Source: a virus
DNA length: 64,000 nt
Virus record (IMG/VR): IMGVR_UViG_3300045918_000354
Coordinates: 1-64,000 of that record
Direction: 5' to 3' (one strand)
The notes beneath the pieces were generated by a model. That model did not search any database. It had not been told where the DNA came from and was given only the letters and a program-made list of their open reading frames with translations. Position 1 is the stretch's first letter. Every line of letters starts with the position of its first letter. The position numbers were made by a program, and so were the translations under genes. Below are positions 7,042 through 15,150 of this stretch, one piece after another.

Positions 7042-7071
7042 ATTCTACACCAAGAGGTTCGCTTGGTGTAG
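7042..7071 (-). promoter_or_regulatory. Inverted repeat overlapping possible -10, before gp44
   Basis: CTACACCAAG (7045-7054) and CTTGGTGTAG (7062-7071) form a perfect 10-bp stem with a 7-base loop. The lower arm overlaps TAGAAT (7047-7042 on the minus strand), so it may be an operator for the gp44 promoter or a terminator/processing hairpin for the upstream gene that ends at 7078. No clear U-run follows. Confidence 0.4.
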
Positions 7072-7077
7072 CCGTTG

Positions 7078-8271
7078 TCACGGTTCGATGGTGCGGAGCA
7101 AACCCTTGCTGTGGTCCAATCCAAGCGACTCGAGCGTGTGGCGCTCTCGCTGTGCCTTCAACGCCTGTTGAATCGAGTCGGCGTCGGCGTTCAGCTCGTC
7201 GAGATCGACGTCATCTGGAGCTTGTGACTTGTTGTGCCCGCGCCGTTGGCGGTACCAACGCTGCTGCTCAGCCGTCTCATCGACTACGTCTTCGAGGATC
7301 GGAGCTTCTGGATGCCAGATGTCTTGAGCCACTTCCGCTGACTGTTGAGGCTCATCTGGAGGTTGTGGCTGAGCCGACACCGAGCTAGCGTCGCTCACCA
7401 CATCAGCTTTTGGGGGTTCGGCTTTACCCTCGTCGGACATTCGCTCGACGAGCTCTTGCGGTGCGAAGTAGCGTGATTGGCCGACGGCGGCACGAGCTTC
7501 TTCAACCTCGTCGTAGGCGTCGCCAAAGACATCGCGCTCCTTTCTGCGTGGAGCGATGTCAACAATCGGCGTAGCCTTCAGCGCTCGCTTACGACGCCAC
7601 TCGGCGAGGAGGAAGTTGCCAGCCACGATGTCGAACACGGCGAGCGGGTCGAACACGAAGATGATCGTCAGAATGACCCACTTGATCGCCTCTTCAGGCG
7701 TGATGTTGAAGGTCTTCGAGATGGTGATGATTGGACCGGTCTTCGCCTCGATGCTGAGCTGCTTGACCTGCATCGTTGGAAGCTGCTTGTCAATCTCAGC
7801 GATCTTGAGCTGAAGGTCGCGCTGCTCGACCTTGAAGTTTGCGATGACGCGAGTACGATCGCGGGCTGACATCGTGTCTGGGACGCGAGCAATCTGATCG
7901 TCGATCTGCTTCTTGCGAGCCTCATACTTCGTCTGCTGCTCCTTGAGCGTGGCGACTTGAATGGAGCCCTCTTGCGATCCCAACATCGCCTTTTGAAACT
8001 CACCAGTCAGAAACGAGTAGGCTCCGGCTGAGGTGATGATCATCGTGATGAAGGTGGCGACGAGCGCGTAGCTGCGCATCATGTAGCCAAGCTGCTGCCA
8101 ACGGCTGTAGAGCAGCGTGACGTTGATGATCTTGTTGACGTCCAGCGCGATGGCCAGCGCAATGATGATCGGGTTGGCGCCGAAGAGCAGGCTCAGACCA
8201 ATGACGGAGACGAGCGTGCCAAGGGCTTCAATGCCGAAGGCCGTGATGAAGGTGGTGATGAGGAGTAGCAA
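7078..8271 (-). CDS. Large membrane protein with coiled coil
   Basis: 397 residues. Only a TTG at 8271 is available as start, with AAGGG 7 bases upstream; the frame is closed by a TGA shortly before it. Three hydrophobic helices lie in residues 1-90 (ITTFITAFGIEALGTLVSVIG, PIIIALAIALDV, LVATFITMIITSAGAY), then a charged coiled coil (about 95-175), a fourth membrane segment (WVILTIIFVFDPLAVFDIV, about 195-215), and an acidic, disordered tail of about 170 residues. Probably sits in the host inner membrane. I do not recognise the family by name. Confidence 0.75.
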   Translation of the reverse strand: MLLLITTFITAFGIEALGTLVSVIGLSLLFGANPIIIALAIALDVNKIINVTLLYSRWQQLGYMMRSYALVATFITMIITSAGAYSFLTGEFQKAMLGSQEGSIQVATLKEQQTKYEARKKQIDDQIARVPDTMSARDRTRVIANFKVEQRDLQLKIAEIDKQLPTMQVKQLSIEAKTGPIITISKTFNITPEEAIKWVILTIIFVFDPLAVFDIVAGNFLLAEWRRKRALKATPIVDIAPRRKERDVFGDAYDEVEEARAAVGQSRYFAPQELVERMSDEGKAEPPKADVVSDASSVSAQPQPPDEPQQSAEVAQDIWHPEAPILEDVVDETAEQQRWYRQRRGHNKSQAPDDVDLDELNADADSIQQALKAQRERHTLESLGLDHSKGLLRTIEP

Positions 8272-8313
8272 GATGCGGCCCTTAAGCGAGCTTGCTCAGA
8301 AGCTCGATTGCGA

Positions 8314-8646
8314 TCACTGATGCCAGGTCTCGTTGATGTCGTCGGTGACGAGCAGGATCTGAGCCGGATCGGTCTTCCAGACCTTCGTGTCCTTGTCGAG
8401 CTTGACGCCCTCCATCCACTGCATCGCCTGAATCAGAATGAAGTCGCCGACCTTGAGGTCAGGCTCAGCCTTCGGACCGACGGCGTAGACCTTGCCCCAA
8501 CGGTGAATCTTCTGTCGCGACTGCGTCGGCGCGATGAGGATGCCGGAGCCGAGCACACGGTCAGTGAAGCGACCACGCGAACCCTCGGTGATGTCGAGGA
8601 ATTGAAACAGAACGACGTCCCGTAGGGCGGTGATTTTCGGTGGCAT
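8314..8646 (-). CDS. GroES-like co-chaperonin (gp31-type)
   Basis: 110 residues. The Cpn10 layout is visible: N-terminal LRDVVLFQFLDI, a mobile-loop region (GRFTDRVLGSGILIAPTQ), then WGKVYAVGP...LKVGDFILIQ, matching GroES V-G-x-G...VKVGDIVIF. The end, QILLVTDDI, parallels the EVLIMSESDILA end of GroES. T4 gp31 replaces GroES for folding the major capsid protein; the same role is likely here. The long insert in the mobile loop is a difference from GroES. Start ATG at 8646. Confidence 0.75.
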   Translation of the reverse strand: MPPKITALRDVVLFQFLDITEGSRGRFTDRVLGSGILIAPTQSRQKIHRWGKVYAVGPKAEPDLKVGDFILIQAMQWMEGVKLDKDTKVWKTDPAQILLVTDDINETWHQ

Positions 8647-8679
8647 ATTGCTCTTTGCTATGGGTATTTGAAGGACGAC

Positions 8680-8910
8680 TTACTTCTTGCGAGCCGCTGC
8701 GCCGCGGGCATTGACTGCCGCGGCTTCATTGGCGACAGCCAGAAAGTCGATGTCTGGGACGACGGAGGTGCGAACGCCATCCTTCTCGTCGATTGCCACC
8801 TTGCGGTCTTCGACGACCTTCGGTGGTTGGGCGGATGCAAGCTGCTGCTTGATTGCGAGAAGGTCGAAGTCGACGATGTCGCCAAGAGCAGTGCGTACAA
8901 GTCTTGCCAT
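8680..8910 (-). CDS. Small conserved-looking phage protein
   Basis: 76 residues from ATG 8910 (GGAG 9 bases upstream). Reads MARLVRTALGDIVDFDLLAI then KQQLASAQPP and ends AARKK. I believe VDFDLL-IKQQLA-type short proteins occur in other T4-like phages, but the function is unknown to me. A late-type ATAAATA lies at 8951-8957, so it is probably expressed late, perhaps with the co-chaperonin behind it. Confidence 0.65.
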   Translation of the reverse strand: MARLVRTALGDIVDFDLLAIKQQLASAQPPKVVEDRKVAIDEKDGVRTSVVPDIDFLAVANEAAAVNARGAAARKK

Positions 8911-8950
8911 TTGAAAGTTCTCCAAGGTTGAACGGGCTATGCCGCTCTAT

Positions 8951-8957
8951 TATTTAT
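8951..8957 (-). promoter_or_regulatory. T4-type late promoter core (ATAAATA)
   Basis: CGATAAATAATAG on the minus strand, 41 bases before the start at 8910 and just after the stop of the DnaE-like N-terminal piece. Confidence 0.55.
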
Positions 8958-8967
8958 CGTCAGGATT

Positions 8968-9513
8968 TCAATCGTGAAAGAATTCTTCCATTGGCACATT
9001 ATACTTTACGCAGTCGACACAGTGCAACCCAAGAATGAAGAGGATGTAGGAGGCGCACGACGACCCACGGCCAACGCCCCACACGGTGCCGTTGGCTCGA
9101 AAGGTGTCGATGACGTAGATGATGGTCTTGAAGAACTCGACCATGCCACGCTTGGTGATCTCGACCAGCTCGGCGGCGACGCGAGTCAGCGCTTTGAACT
9201 GGTCGGGCTCAGCGAGGGTCAGCACGTAGTCAGCAGCCTTGTCGGCCACGTACTCGGTCAGGTCGATGGTGAGGTACTCGGGTGGCAGCTCCCACTTGAG
9301 GTCGATGCTGACGGGCTCGTCGTGGTCGAGGAGCAGGCGTTCAAGCTCAGCAACCCGAGCGTTGAACTGCTCAACGTCGGGCGAGGAGTGCGTCACGCGG
9401 AGCTGACACGGGTGGACGCCACGAAGCAGCACGGCCGAAACGGCGTTCGGATCCACGATCGAGACGCCGTCGAAGCGGAGCGTGCGGTCGTCGAGCTCAG
9501 TTCTGAGTTGCAT
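8968..9513 (-). CDS. DnaE-like polymerase, N-terminal piece
   Basis: 181 residues from ATG 9513, overlapping the upstream gene by 17 bases. The C-terminal third matches the start of the DNA polymerase III alpha palm: VWGVGRGSSCASYILFILGL corresponds to VGPGRGSGAGSLVAYAL in bacterial DnaE, and YNVPMEEFFHD to FDLLFERFLN. It stops exactly where DnaE continues with the PDFDID metal site; that segment is found instead at the start of the frame at 3589-4191, about 4.8 kb downstream. The PHP domain of bacterial DnaE is not present. No intein motif flanks the break. Alone it cannot be a complete polymerase. Confidence 0.7.
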   Translation of the reverse strand: MQLRTELDDRTLRFDGVSIVDPNAVSAVLLRGVHPCQLRVTHSSPDVEQFNARVAELERLLLDHDEPVSIDLKWELPPEYLTIDLTEYVADKAADYVLTLAEPDQFKALTRVAAELVEITKRGMVEFFKTIIYVIDTFRANGTVWGVGRGSSCASYILFILGLHCVDCVKYNVPMEEFFHD

Positions 9514-9859
9514 CGGCGGTCAGCATCGAGGCCATCAGGGCGTTCGCCTTGGCCAGCGCTTCGGCCTTGACGGCCTCACGTTCCTTGCGCGGCAGCACCT
9601 TCGGCGTCGGCGTCAGGTTCTTGGCGGCGAGGCGTTCAGCCTTCTCGACATCCGACTCGCGGCCGACGCCAAGCAAGAACGACGTGTAGGTGAACAGCAC
9701 GGTCATCGGCACTTCGATGAAGGGCAGCTGCGGGTAGAACTGCACGTCACCCCAGTTGCCGGTCTGAAGGAAGACCTTGAGGGATCGGACGTGCGCCTCG
9801 TTCGTCGGGTTGAAGTCTTCGCGAACGACGAGGGTGGATTTGTTCAGAATGTCGGGCAT
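9497..9859 (-). CDS. Hypothetical protein
   Basis: 120 residues from ATG 9859 with GAGG upstream. Beta-rich N-terminal half (STLVVREDFN ... WGDVQFYPQLPFIEVPMTV) and a Lys/Ala-rich helical C-terminus. Its end overlaps the DnaE-like N piece, so the two are probably translated together. Function not recognised. Confidence 0.65.
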   Translation of the reverse strand: MPDILNKSTLVVREDFNPTNEAHVRSLKVFLQTGNWGDVQFYPQLPFIEVPMTVLFTYTSFLLGVGRESDVEKAERLAAKNLTPTPKVLPRKEREAVKAEALAKANALMASMLTADATQN

Positions 9860-9870
9860 GGTGTCCTCTT

Positions 9871-10083
9871 TCAGTGGTTGAAGTAATATTTGACGGCGTT
9901 GCGGCTCATCAGGTCGGAGCGATACCGATCGTAGTCGATGAACTCACCGGCAGGATTGCGCAGAACCCAGTATCCGTTGAGTGGGTTACCATTTGGCGTG
10001 TCGCCATTTTCGCGAGCCATCTTCCAACCGCACTCGGATTCGTAGAGTTGGTTCTCGACTTTTTCGATGAAGGCGACGGTCAT
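9871..10083 (-). CDS. Hypothetical protein
   Basis: 70 residues; ATG at 10083 overlaps the dCMP deaminase stop (ATGA). Reads MTVAFIEKVENQLYESECGW then NGYWVLRNPAGEFIDYDRY. Small beta domain by appearance; function unknown. Likely coupled to dCMP deaminase translation. Confidence 0.6.
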   Translation of the reverse strand: MTVAFIEKVENQLYESECGWKMARENGDTPNGNPLNGYWVLRNPAGEFIDYDRYRSDLMSRNAVKYYFNH

Positions 10084-10544
10084 GGTGTTGGTGGAAGTTG
10101 TACGACCTCGATGCCGAGGGTTCTCAGCATGTCAAGGCCATCTGTGAGTCGGTACTGCCGACGGTAGACTGCACGGCGAATGCCGGCCTGATTCGCCAGC
10201 TTGGCGCACTCAGGACATGGGGAATCGGTTGAGTAGAGCGTGCCACCGTCCGCACCCATGCCACCGTGGCGACAGAGCTTGAGCAGGGCGTTCGACTCGG
10301 CGTGAAGCAGCTCTGGCTTGGTGATGAGGTCGCCGTTCGGTCCGTAGACCTCGCAAACGTCGTCCTTCCAGCCGGATGGCATTCCGTTGTAGCCGTCGCT
10401 GATGATTTGTCGACCGACGACCACGAGGGCTCCGACTTGCAGTCGATTTGCCTTTGAGCGCTTCGCCCAAACTTCGGCCATCTGCATGTAGGCTTCATCG
10501 AGTTCAATTCGGTTGGGGTTGATTGTGAGGATTGGTCTGGTCAT
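10080..10544 (-). CDS. cd: dCMP deaminase
   Basis: 154 residues. Zinc-dependent cytidine/deoxycytidylate deaminase signature: LLHAESNAL (His ligand and catalytic Glu) and SPCPECAKL (two Cys ligands), separated as in the family, plus YNGMPSG near residue 54. Converts dCMP to dUMP, feeding thymidylate-type synthesis; this links to the TS-family enzyme at 54452. The ATG lies six bases after TACAAT, so the mRNA may have little or no leader. T4 gene cd is the counterpart. Confidence 0.9.
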   Translation of the reverse strand: MTRPILTINPNRIELDEAYMQMAEVWAKRSKANRLQVGALVVVGRQIISDGYNGMPSGWKDDVCEVYGPNGDLITKPELLHAESNALLKLCRHGGMGADGGTLYSTDSPCPECAKLANQAGIRRAVYRRQYRLTDGLDMLRTLGIEVVQLPPTP

Positions 10545-10550
10545 GCGAGC

Positions 10551-10556
10551 ATTGTA
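10551..10556 (-). promoter_or_regulatory. -10 TACAAT, likely leaderless start of dCMP deaminase
   Basis: TACAAT followed by six bases and the ATG at 10544. There is no room for a ribosome site. Same geometry at 28165 and 30720. Confidence 0.4.
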
Positions 10557-10591
10557 TCACTCGCAGCGACCGTCTCATCCTGAGCCTTGGT

Positions 10592-10837
10592 TCAGAAGCC
10601 ACCGCAACCCATGCGACCGGTGCCAGGGCCACCGCCACAGCCTTGGTCGGCGAGGCCGGCGATGTAGGTGAAGAACCAGGCGAAGAGGGCGAAGATGGTC
10701 GGGACCATGATGTAGATGGAGAGCAGCGCTTGGCCTCGAGCGTGACCCTCGACGACGATCTCGGCAGCCATGGCGAACCCAGCGGCGGTGGCGAGGGCGA
10801 TGGTGGCAATGCGCCAGGCGTGTTGAAGGAAGGTCAT
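10592..10837 (-). CDS. Small membrane protein
   Basis: 81 residues; ATG at 10837 with AAGGA 6 bases upstream (the frame opens earlier without a ribosome site). Two membrane segments: IATIALATAAGFAMAAEIVV and IYIMVPTIFALFAWFFTYIA, then a short Gly/Cys-rich tail (GCGGGPGTGRMGCGG). Topology suggests both ends on the same side of the inner membrane. Function unknown. Confidence 0.7.
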   Translation of the reverse strand: MTFLQHAWRIATIALATAAGFAMAAEIVVEGHARGQALLSIYIMVPTIFALFAWFFTYIAGLADQGCGGGPGTGRMGCGGF

Positions 10838-10854
10838 TTGGGGTCCTTGGTGGT

Positions 10855-11211
10855 TTAGACGTCGTAGCAGATGAAGGCGGGGAGTGAGGTGCACTGCTCG
10901 GAAACCGCTAGCAGTTCAGCGGCTTCGCGCTCCAGTCGAGTCCAGGTGCCTCGGGCGGACGTGGTGTTGGCCACTGCCGATTCGGGAGCCAGTGAGCAGC
11001 GACCGCACTCGACGACGCTTTCATCCTCAACGAAGGTGAAGCCGAGCGAGCCGGTCTGTTCGTGGACGACGACACCCTTGACGGTGTTGACCTTCGAGCC
11101 AGACTTGAAGGGCTTCGGCTGAAACTTGGACGTCGTCTTGGGATTCTTCCAGACCTTCTGACCTACCATTGAATCGGCACGGTCGAGGTCGGCTTGGGTG
11201 ATGGTTCGCAC
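10855..11211 (-). CDS. Hypothetical protein
   Basis: 118 residues. I chose GTG at 11211 because ACAGGAG precedes it; the ATG at 11238 lies inside the TATAATG promoter element and could not be in the transcript. Reads VRTITQADLDRADSMVGQKV, then a beta-rich middle (KGVVVHEQTGSLGFTFVEDE) and two Cys (VVECGRCSL). Function not recognised. Confidence 0.65.
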   Translation of the reverse strand: MRTITQADLDRADSMVGQKVWKNPKTTSKFQPKPFKSGSKVNTVKGVVVHEQTGSLGFTFVEDESVVECGRCSLAPESAVANTTSARGTWTRLEREAAELLAVSEQCTSLPAFICYDV

Positions 11212-11236
11212 ATCTGGCTCCTGTGTTGGTGAGACC

Positions 11237-11280
11237 ATTATACACCATCCTGAGGGTTCAGGTGCTCGCAAACCTGTAAC
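11237..11280 (-). promoter_or_regulatory. GTTACA-box promoter with TATAAT -10
   Basis: GTGTATAATG (hexamer 11242-11237) and GTTACA at 11280-11275 on the minus strand, spacing 32. Reads toward the gene at 11211. Confidence 0.6.
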
Positions 11281-11284
11281 AAGC

Positions 11285-11296
11285 GTAACGCGTTAC
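11285..11296. repeat. Palindromic GTAAC-GC-GTTAC
   Basis: Perfect 12-base palindrome formed by two opposed GTTAC half-sites, five bases beyond the promoter box at 11275-11280 and overlapping the stop of the tail adhesin gene. Likely part of the same regulatory site. Confidence 0.45.
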
Positions 11297-12714
11297 AAGT
11301 CTGGGAACGCGGCTGGATTGATCGTGTAGTTCGCTCCCCATGGCAGGAAGAGCTGCTCAGTGATGCGAAGTTCATCGAACCAACCAATCAGCTGGTCGTT
11401 GCCTTGTGAGCGACCGATGTTCAGACTTCTGTCGGCGAGACCAATGCTTGTCACAATCGTGTCCGCCATGACAGCTGAGCCTTGCCAGATGCCGTTGACC
11501 CAGACACCGACCTCGTGAGAGGTTGCGCCGCGGACTGCGAAGGCAATCATGTTGAAGGTGTCGAATGCCCAAGACGAGATTGGCACGAGCGTTTGAACGC
11601 CATTGTAAGCAAAGCGAACCGACCGGCTTGGACCGTTGAGATTCACAAGAGTCGCCGTGAGCCAGCCGAACGCGCCGCCAGTCACCGATGGCGAACCATA
11701 GATGACACCGCCAGTTGCGCCGGTGTCGAGGTAGAGCGCCATTTCAAAAGTGAGCGGACGAGCGTCTGAGCCAAGCGTGGTCCACTCGTCTGCCGTTTGA
11801 TTGACGATGCCAAAGTTGACTGCTGCCTTCATGTGAAGCGACGCGGTACCACGATAGGCGTGAAGGTGCGACACGCTCACAGTACTGCTGGTCGAGCCGT
11901 CAACGGCGTGTCCATAGTTGGACGCGTCAGTGTAGGTAGCCGTGCCGTCCGTGCCCTCACCGTGCATCAGCACACGCACGTTGCTGAAGATTGGATTGTA
12001 GACGCCGACTTGAGCAGCACCTGGGTCGATTGGGTCAAGGTCGCCAAAGAGGTCCCACTCGTTCGCTGCAACCTTCGTAAGCCTGGCGGTGCCGTGCAGC
12101 TTGGTCAGCGTCAAGGTAGACGGAGTGTTGATGGTGACGCCTGGGTCAGGCGCAAAAGTGATACCACCGGCCGGAGCGTGGCAGCTGAAGGTGGCGAAGC
12201 CACCAGTTGGCATTGGGCCAACGTCTGGTGCAAAGCCGTCCATCCAATACTCCGCGGTGCCGGTCCACTGACTGTCCGCAAAGACTGAGACGACGATTGG
12301 TGAAGCAGCCGTCGAGCGAATGTAGGCGTTGTGGTCGTAAGCCTGGCCAAAGTCAACATTACCAGTCGTGTTCCAAACGTCGAACGGCGCTGGCTTGATG
12401 ATTGGCGGGCCGGCCTCAAGCGTTGGCGAAACTTCTACTTGCCAGCTTGAGCCAGTGAAGTAGATGGTCCCACTCTGCCCAACACGATAAAGACGAGTTT
12501 GGGAGACTATTGGCGTAGTCCCAGATGAGCCGAACTCAATCTGAGAGCCGGCGCCAAGTGAATCCACGTAGAAGTGAATGAAGTCACCGTTTGTAAAGGT
12601 TGCGCCATCTGGTAGAAAGACAGTCCCGAGCGTGTCAGCGCCGACGACGCGGAGCAGAACGCGCTTACCAACGTGCGTGGAGTCGAGGTCTTGCTGTGTT
12701 GAAAGTGTAGGCAT
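11293..12714 (-). CDS. Tail fibre/adhesin with lectin-like domain
   Basis: 473 residues. The C-terminal half has the layout of a LamG/concanavalin-like jelly roll: LMHGEGTDGTATYTDASN, SLHMKAAVNFGI, LTFEMALYLDTG, FNMIAFAVRG, VGVWVNGIWQGSAV and a final WFDELRITEQ, matching the 'D-x-x-R-I-T' end seen in this fold. The N-terminal half is beta-rich and Gly/Thr-rich. It follows directly after the long tail fibre gene, so it is probably a receptor-binding tip or cofactor of that fibre. Two relatives of the lectin domain are at 30770 and 33030. Start ATG 12714. Confidence 0.75.
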   Translation of the reverse strand: MPTLSTQQDLDSTHVGKRVLLRVVGADTLGTVFLPDGATFTNGDFIHFYVDSLGAGSQIEFGSSGTTPIVSQTRLYRVGQSGTIYFTGSSWQVEVSPTLEAGPPIIKPAPFDVWNTTGNVDFGQAYDHNAYIRSTAASPIVVSVFADSQWTGTAEYWMDGFAPDVGPMPTGGFATFSCHAPAGGITFAPDPGVTINTPSTLTLTKLHGTARLTKVAANEWDLFGDLDPIDPGAAQVGVYNPIFSNVRVLMHGEGTDGTATYTDASNYGHAVDGSTSSTVSVSHLHAYRGTASLHMKAAVNFGIVNQTADEWTTLGSDARPLTFEMALYLDTGATGGVIYGSPSVTGGAFGWLTATLVNLNGPSRSVRFAYNGVQTLVPISSWAFDTFNMIAFAVRGATSHEVGVWVNGIWQGSAVMADTIVTSIGLADRSLNIGRSQGNDQLIGWFDELRITEQLFLPWGANYTINPAAFPDL

Positions 12715-12720
12715 GGCTTC

Positions 12721-15150
12721 TTACATTGTGAGTGGAACTGACGGGCAACGGGCGGTGACAATCACCTCCGTTGGTGTCACGTTAGCGACGTCAAGCCCAG
12801 CACCAACAGTGATGGCTGACACCGCTGAGGTCTTGACCGTGCCGGCGGCATCCTTGATTACGACTGGTGAGCCAGAGGAGACAACGCCGATTGTGGTGAT
12901 CTCGCCGAGGACGCCAGAGTTCGTGACCGTGAAGGCGTTGCTGAAACGAAGCTTGTTGGTCGTGGTCGCCTCATTGTTCGCAGCGGTCTGAGCGCGTGGG
13001 AATGTGCTGACCGTCGTGACGACGCTGGTCAGCGATGTTTGCTGAATGTCCAGCAGCTGTGGTTGAACCAGAATGGCGTCTAGACCGAAGCCAAGCGTTG
13101 AGCCGCCTTGCGTGCTGTATGACCTGACGAACTGACGGTCGAACGAGAAGCAGTGAATGTCTGTTTGCGTTGCTGGCCGGTCATTGATGAAGCCACTCTC
13201 GCCGCCAACCCACAGGCCGCTGTTGGCTGTCGCGCCGGTGTTGACCAGCTCAAGCTGCAGGTTGCCACCACCAAGGTCGGCTGCGCGAATGAGCGGCTGC
13301 GTTGAGAGCGTGTTGCCGAACAGTGTCAGCGTCGTTGGGGTGAATGTCTCATAGACGTTGCCAAGCGTCAGGTCATAGACCATGTTGCCCTTGACCGTCG
13401 TGATACCGCTGCTGCCGCCACCGCTTGCTGTTGAGGCGACCGTCAGCGTGTTTGCGACGTCGTCGTAGGTCAGCGTGATGTTTGCGCCAGCGACAAGCAG
13501 GCTGGCGACACGGTCATCAACGGCTTCGCTGAAGTCGGTGATGGTTGAAGCGGCTTGCGTGTGAGAGACTGCGGCCTTGGTATCGAGGGCTGTTTGCAGC
13601 GCGACGATGTCGATGATGTTGTGTTGGTGCGCTGTCGCAGCCTTGCCGTTGAGCGCCGTCTGAAGTCCAGTCGTGTCGCCAATGACGTGTGTATGCGTCG
13701 TGGAAGCCTTGCCGTCGAGAATGGCTTGCAGCCCAGTCACATCAGCAATGATGTGCGTGTGCGTAACACCAGCCTTGTCTGCCAGCGCCGCCGATAGACC
13801 TGTGATGTCAGCGAAGTCGTGCAGATGCGAGATGAGGGCATACTCAGCGTGTGAGTGAATGACTGCGGCATACTCCGTGTGCGTGTGATTGGTGAATGCC
13901 TTGCCGTCAAGAGCGAGCTGAAGACCAGTTGTATCGCCGATGACGTGAGTGTGATTGACGTTTGACTTCGACGTCTGCAGCGTTGTGATGTCGCCCTCAA
14001 CTGCGGTGACACGTGGGTCGAGCCCAGCCAGCGTGTTGTAGAGCGAGGACGACAGGTAGCCGTTCTGAGTACCCGATGCGGCTGGCAGCGAGACGGTCGT
14101 GACGATCTCGCCGTGTGAGTTCGTTGAGGTGACGGCAACGATTGGCGGCTCGCCAGAGATGAGCGAACCTGCTTGAGCAACCACTTGTGGGATCGTTTCA
14201 GCGTCTACGTAGAATAGAATGGTTCTGGCATTCTTCACAAACCCGACGCGATAGGCTTGAATGCTGACTGGACGGGTTGTGGTGAGCTCACCGTGGAACC
14301 CGCAGTAGAGTGGCTTGCCAATGTCGGCGGACCAGTTCCAACCGTCGTAGGTGATCTCGCCAGTCTGAGTGATGACGCCAACCTCATTGATACCAAGCGG
14401 CTGCTCGATGATGCCGATTGGGTTCTTCTGAATCAGAAGCGCTGGGTCAGAGCTGGCGAGGCTGACTGAGTCAATGCCGCTGAAGTAGACGAGGCTCATC
14501 GCTGGGATGGACTCGTTGGCTCGAACCGGAATGAAGTTGTTGATGGAGTTGGTCAGCACGCCAGAGGTGCCGACCGTGCTGTGAACGCGAACCTGCGTCG
14601 CGCTGGTCAGCAACTCACCGGCGCTGGTGCGCAGTGGTCGCATTCCCTCGTCGAAGAGCAGATAGCCTGGGTCGCACGGCGTGTTGAGGTTGACAGTGCT
14701 GCCGATGGTGTTCACCACGAGCTGCGAGGTGCCAATGACACGTCCAACGAACAGGCGAATGACCGTGCGCCACTTGGCGTTGTCTGGTGTTCGAACCTTC
14801 ATCGTCGTGGTTGTCAGGTCAAACCAGTGCTGCCCAATCACGGCTGGCGGTTCTTGCGTGCTGACGACCGGCTCGCGAGTGGTGATGCCGCGGCTGGTCA
14901 CGCCAGTGATTAGGTCGACGTCGATGTAGAGGTAGTTGACGACGTTGTCGGTCAACGGACCCCAAGCGCTCGAAACGCTGGCGTCGAACTTGAGCAGGTA
15001 ATCAGAGCGCCCGTGGGCGATCGTGACGAGCAGTGGGGTCGGTGCGACCTTGATGTCGACAAAGCCAGCCGTTGATGCCAGAACGAGAAAGTCAGGCTGT
15101 GGTCCTACCTGCTGGCAGGAGATTACGCCTTGGCGAAAGTTCAACTTCAT
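12721..15150 (-). CDS. Long tail fibre protein with H-x-H repeats
   Basis: 809 residues. The N-terminus (MKLNFRQGVISCQQVGPQ) begins a virion-attachment-like domain containing WFDLTTTTMKVRTPD. At about 370-530 lies a run of repeats of the type HTHVIGDTTGLQ-ALDGKA with H-x-H pairs, as in T4-like fibre shafts, where such His pairs can bind iron. The C-terminus is beta-rich. Start ATG overlaps the stop of the membrane protein gene (TAATG). It likely binds the host surface together with the adhesin at 11293. Confidence 0.85.
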   Translation of the reverse strand: MKLNFRQGVISCQQVGPQPDFLVLASTAGFVDIKVAPTPLLVTIAHGRSDYLLKFDASVSSAWGPLTDNVVNYLYIDVDLITGVTSRGITTREPVVSTQEPPAVIGQHWFDLTTTTMKVRTPDNAKWRTVIRLFVGRVIGTSQLVVNTIGSTVNLNTPCDPGYLLFDEGMRPLRTSAGELLTSATQVRVHSTVGTSGVLTNSINNFIPVRANESIPAMSLVYFSGIDSVSLASSDPALLIQKNPIGIIEQPLGINEVGVITQTGEITYDGWNWSADIGKPLYCGFHGELTTTRPVSIQAYRVGFVKNARTILFYVDAETIPQVVAQAGSLISGEPPIVAVTSTNSHGEIVTTVSLPAASGTQNGYLSSSLYNTLAGLDPRVTAVEGDITTLQTSKSNVNHTHVIGDTTGLQLALDGKAFTNHTHTEYAAVIHSHAEYALISHLHDFADITGLSAALADKAGVTHTHIIADVTGLQAILDGKASTTHTHVIGDTTGLQTALNGKAATAHQHNIIDIVALQTALDTKAAVSHTQAASTITDFSEAVDDRVASLLVAGANITLTYDDVANTLTVASTASGGGSSGITTVKGNMVYDLTLGNVYETFTPTTLTLFGNTLSTQPLIRAADLGGGNLQLELVNTGATANSGLWVGGESGFINDRPATQTDIHCFSFDRQFVRSYSTQGGSTLGFGLDAILVQPQLLDIQQTSLTSVVTTVSTFPRAQTAANNEATTTNKLRFSNAFTVTNSGVLGEITTIGVVSSGSPVVIKDAAGTVKTSAVSAITVGAGLDVANVTPTEVIVTARCPSVPLTM

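Noticed and set aside
8940-8968. Split intein or trans-spliced intron at the polymerase break
   Set aside because: The N piece stops directly after FFHD with no intein N-terminal Cys block, the C frame is preceded by no intein C-terminal His-Asn, and neither side leaves room for a folded intron.
13560-13960. Short direct DNA repeats resembling a CRISPR array
   Set aside because: They are coding repeats of the tail fibre (H-x-H motifs), in frame and without constant spacer length.
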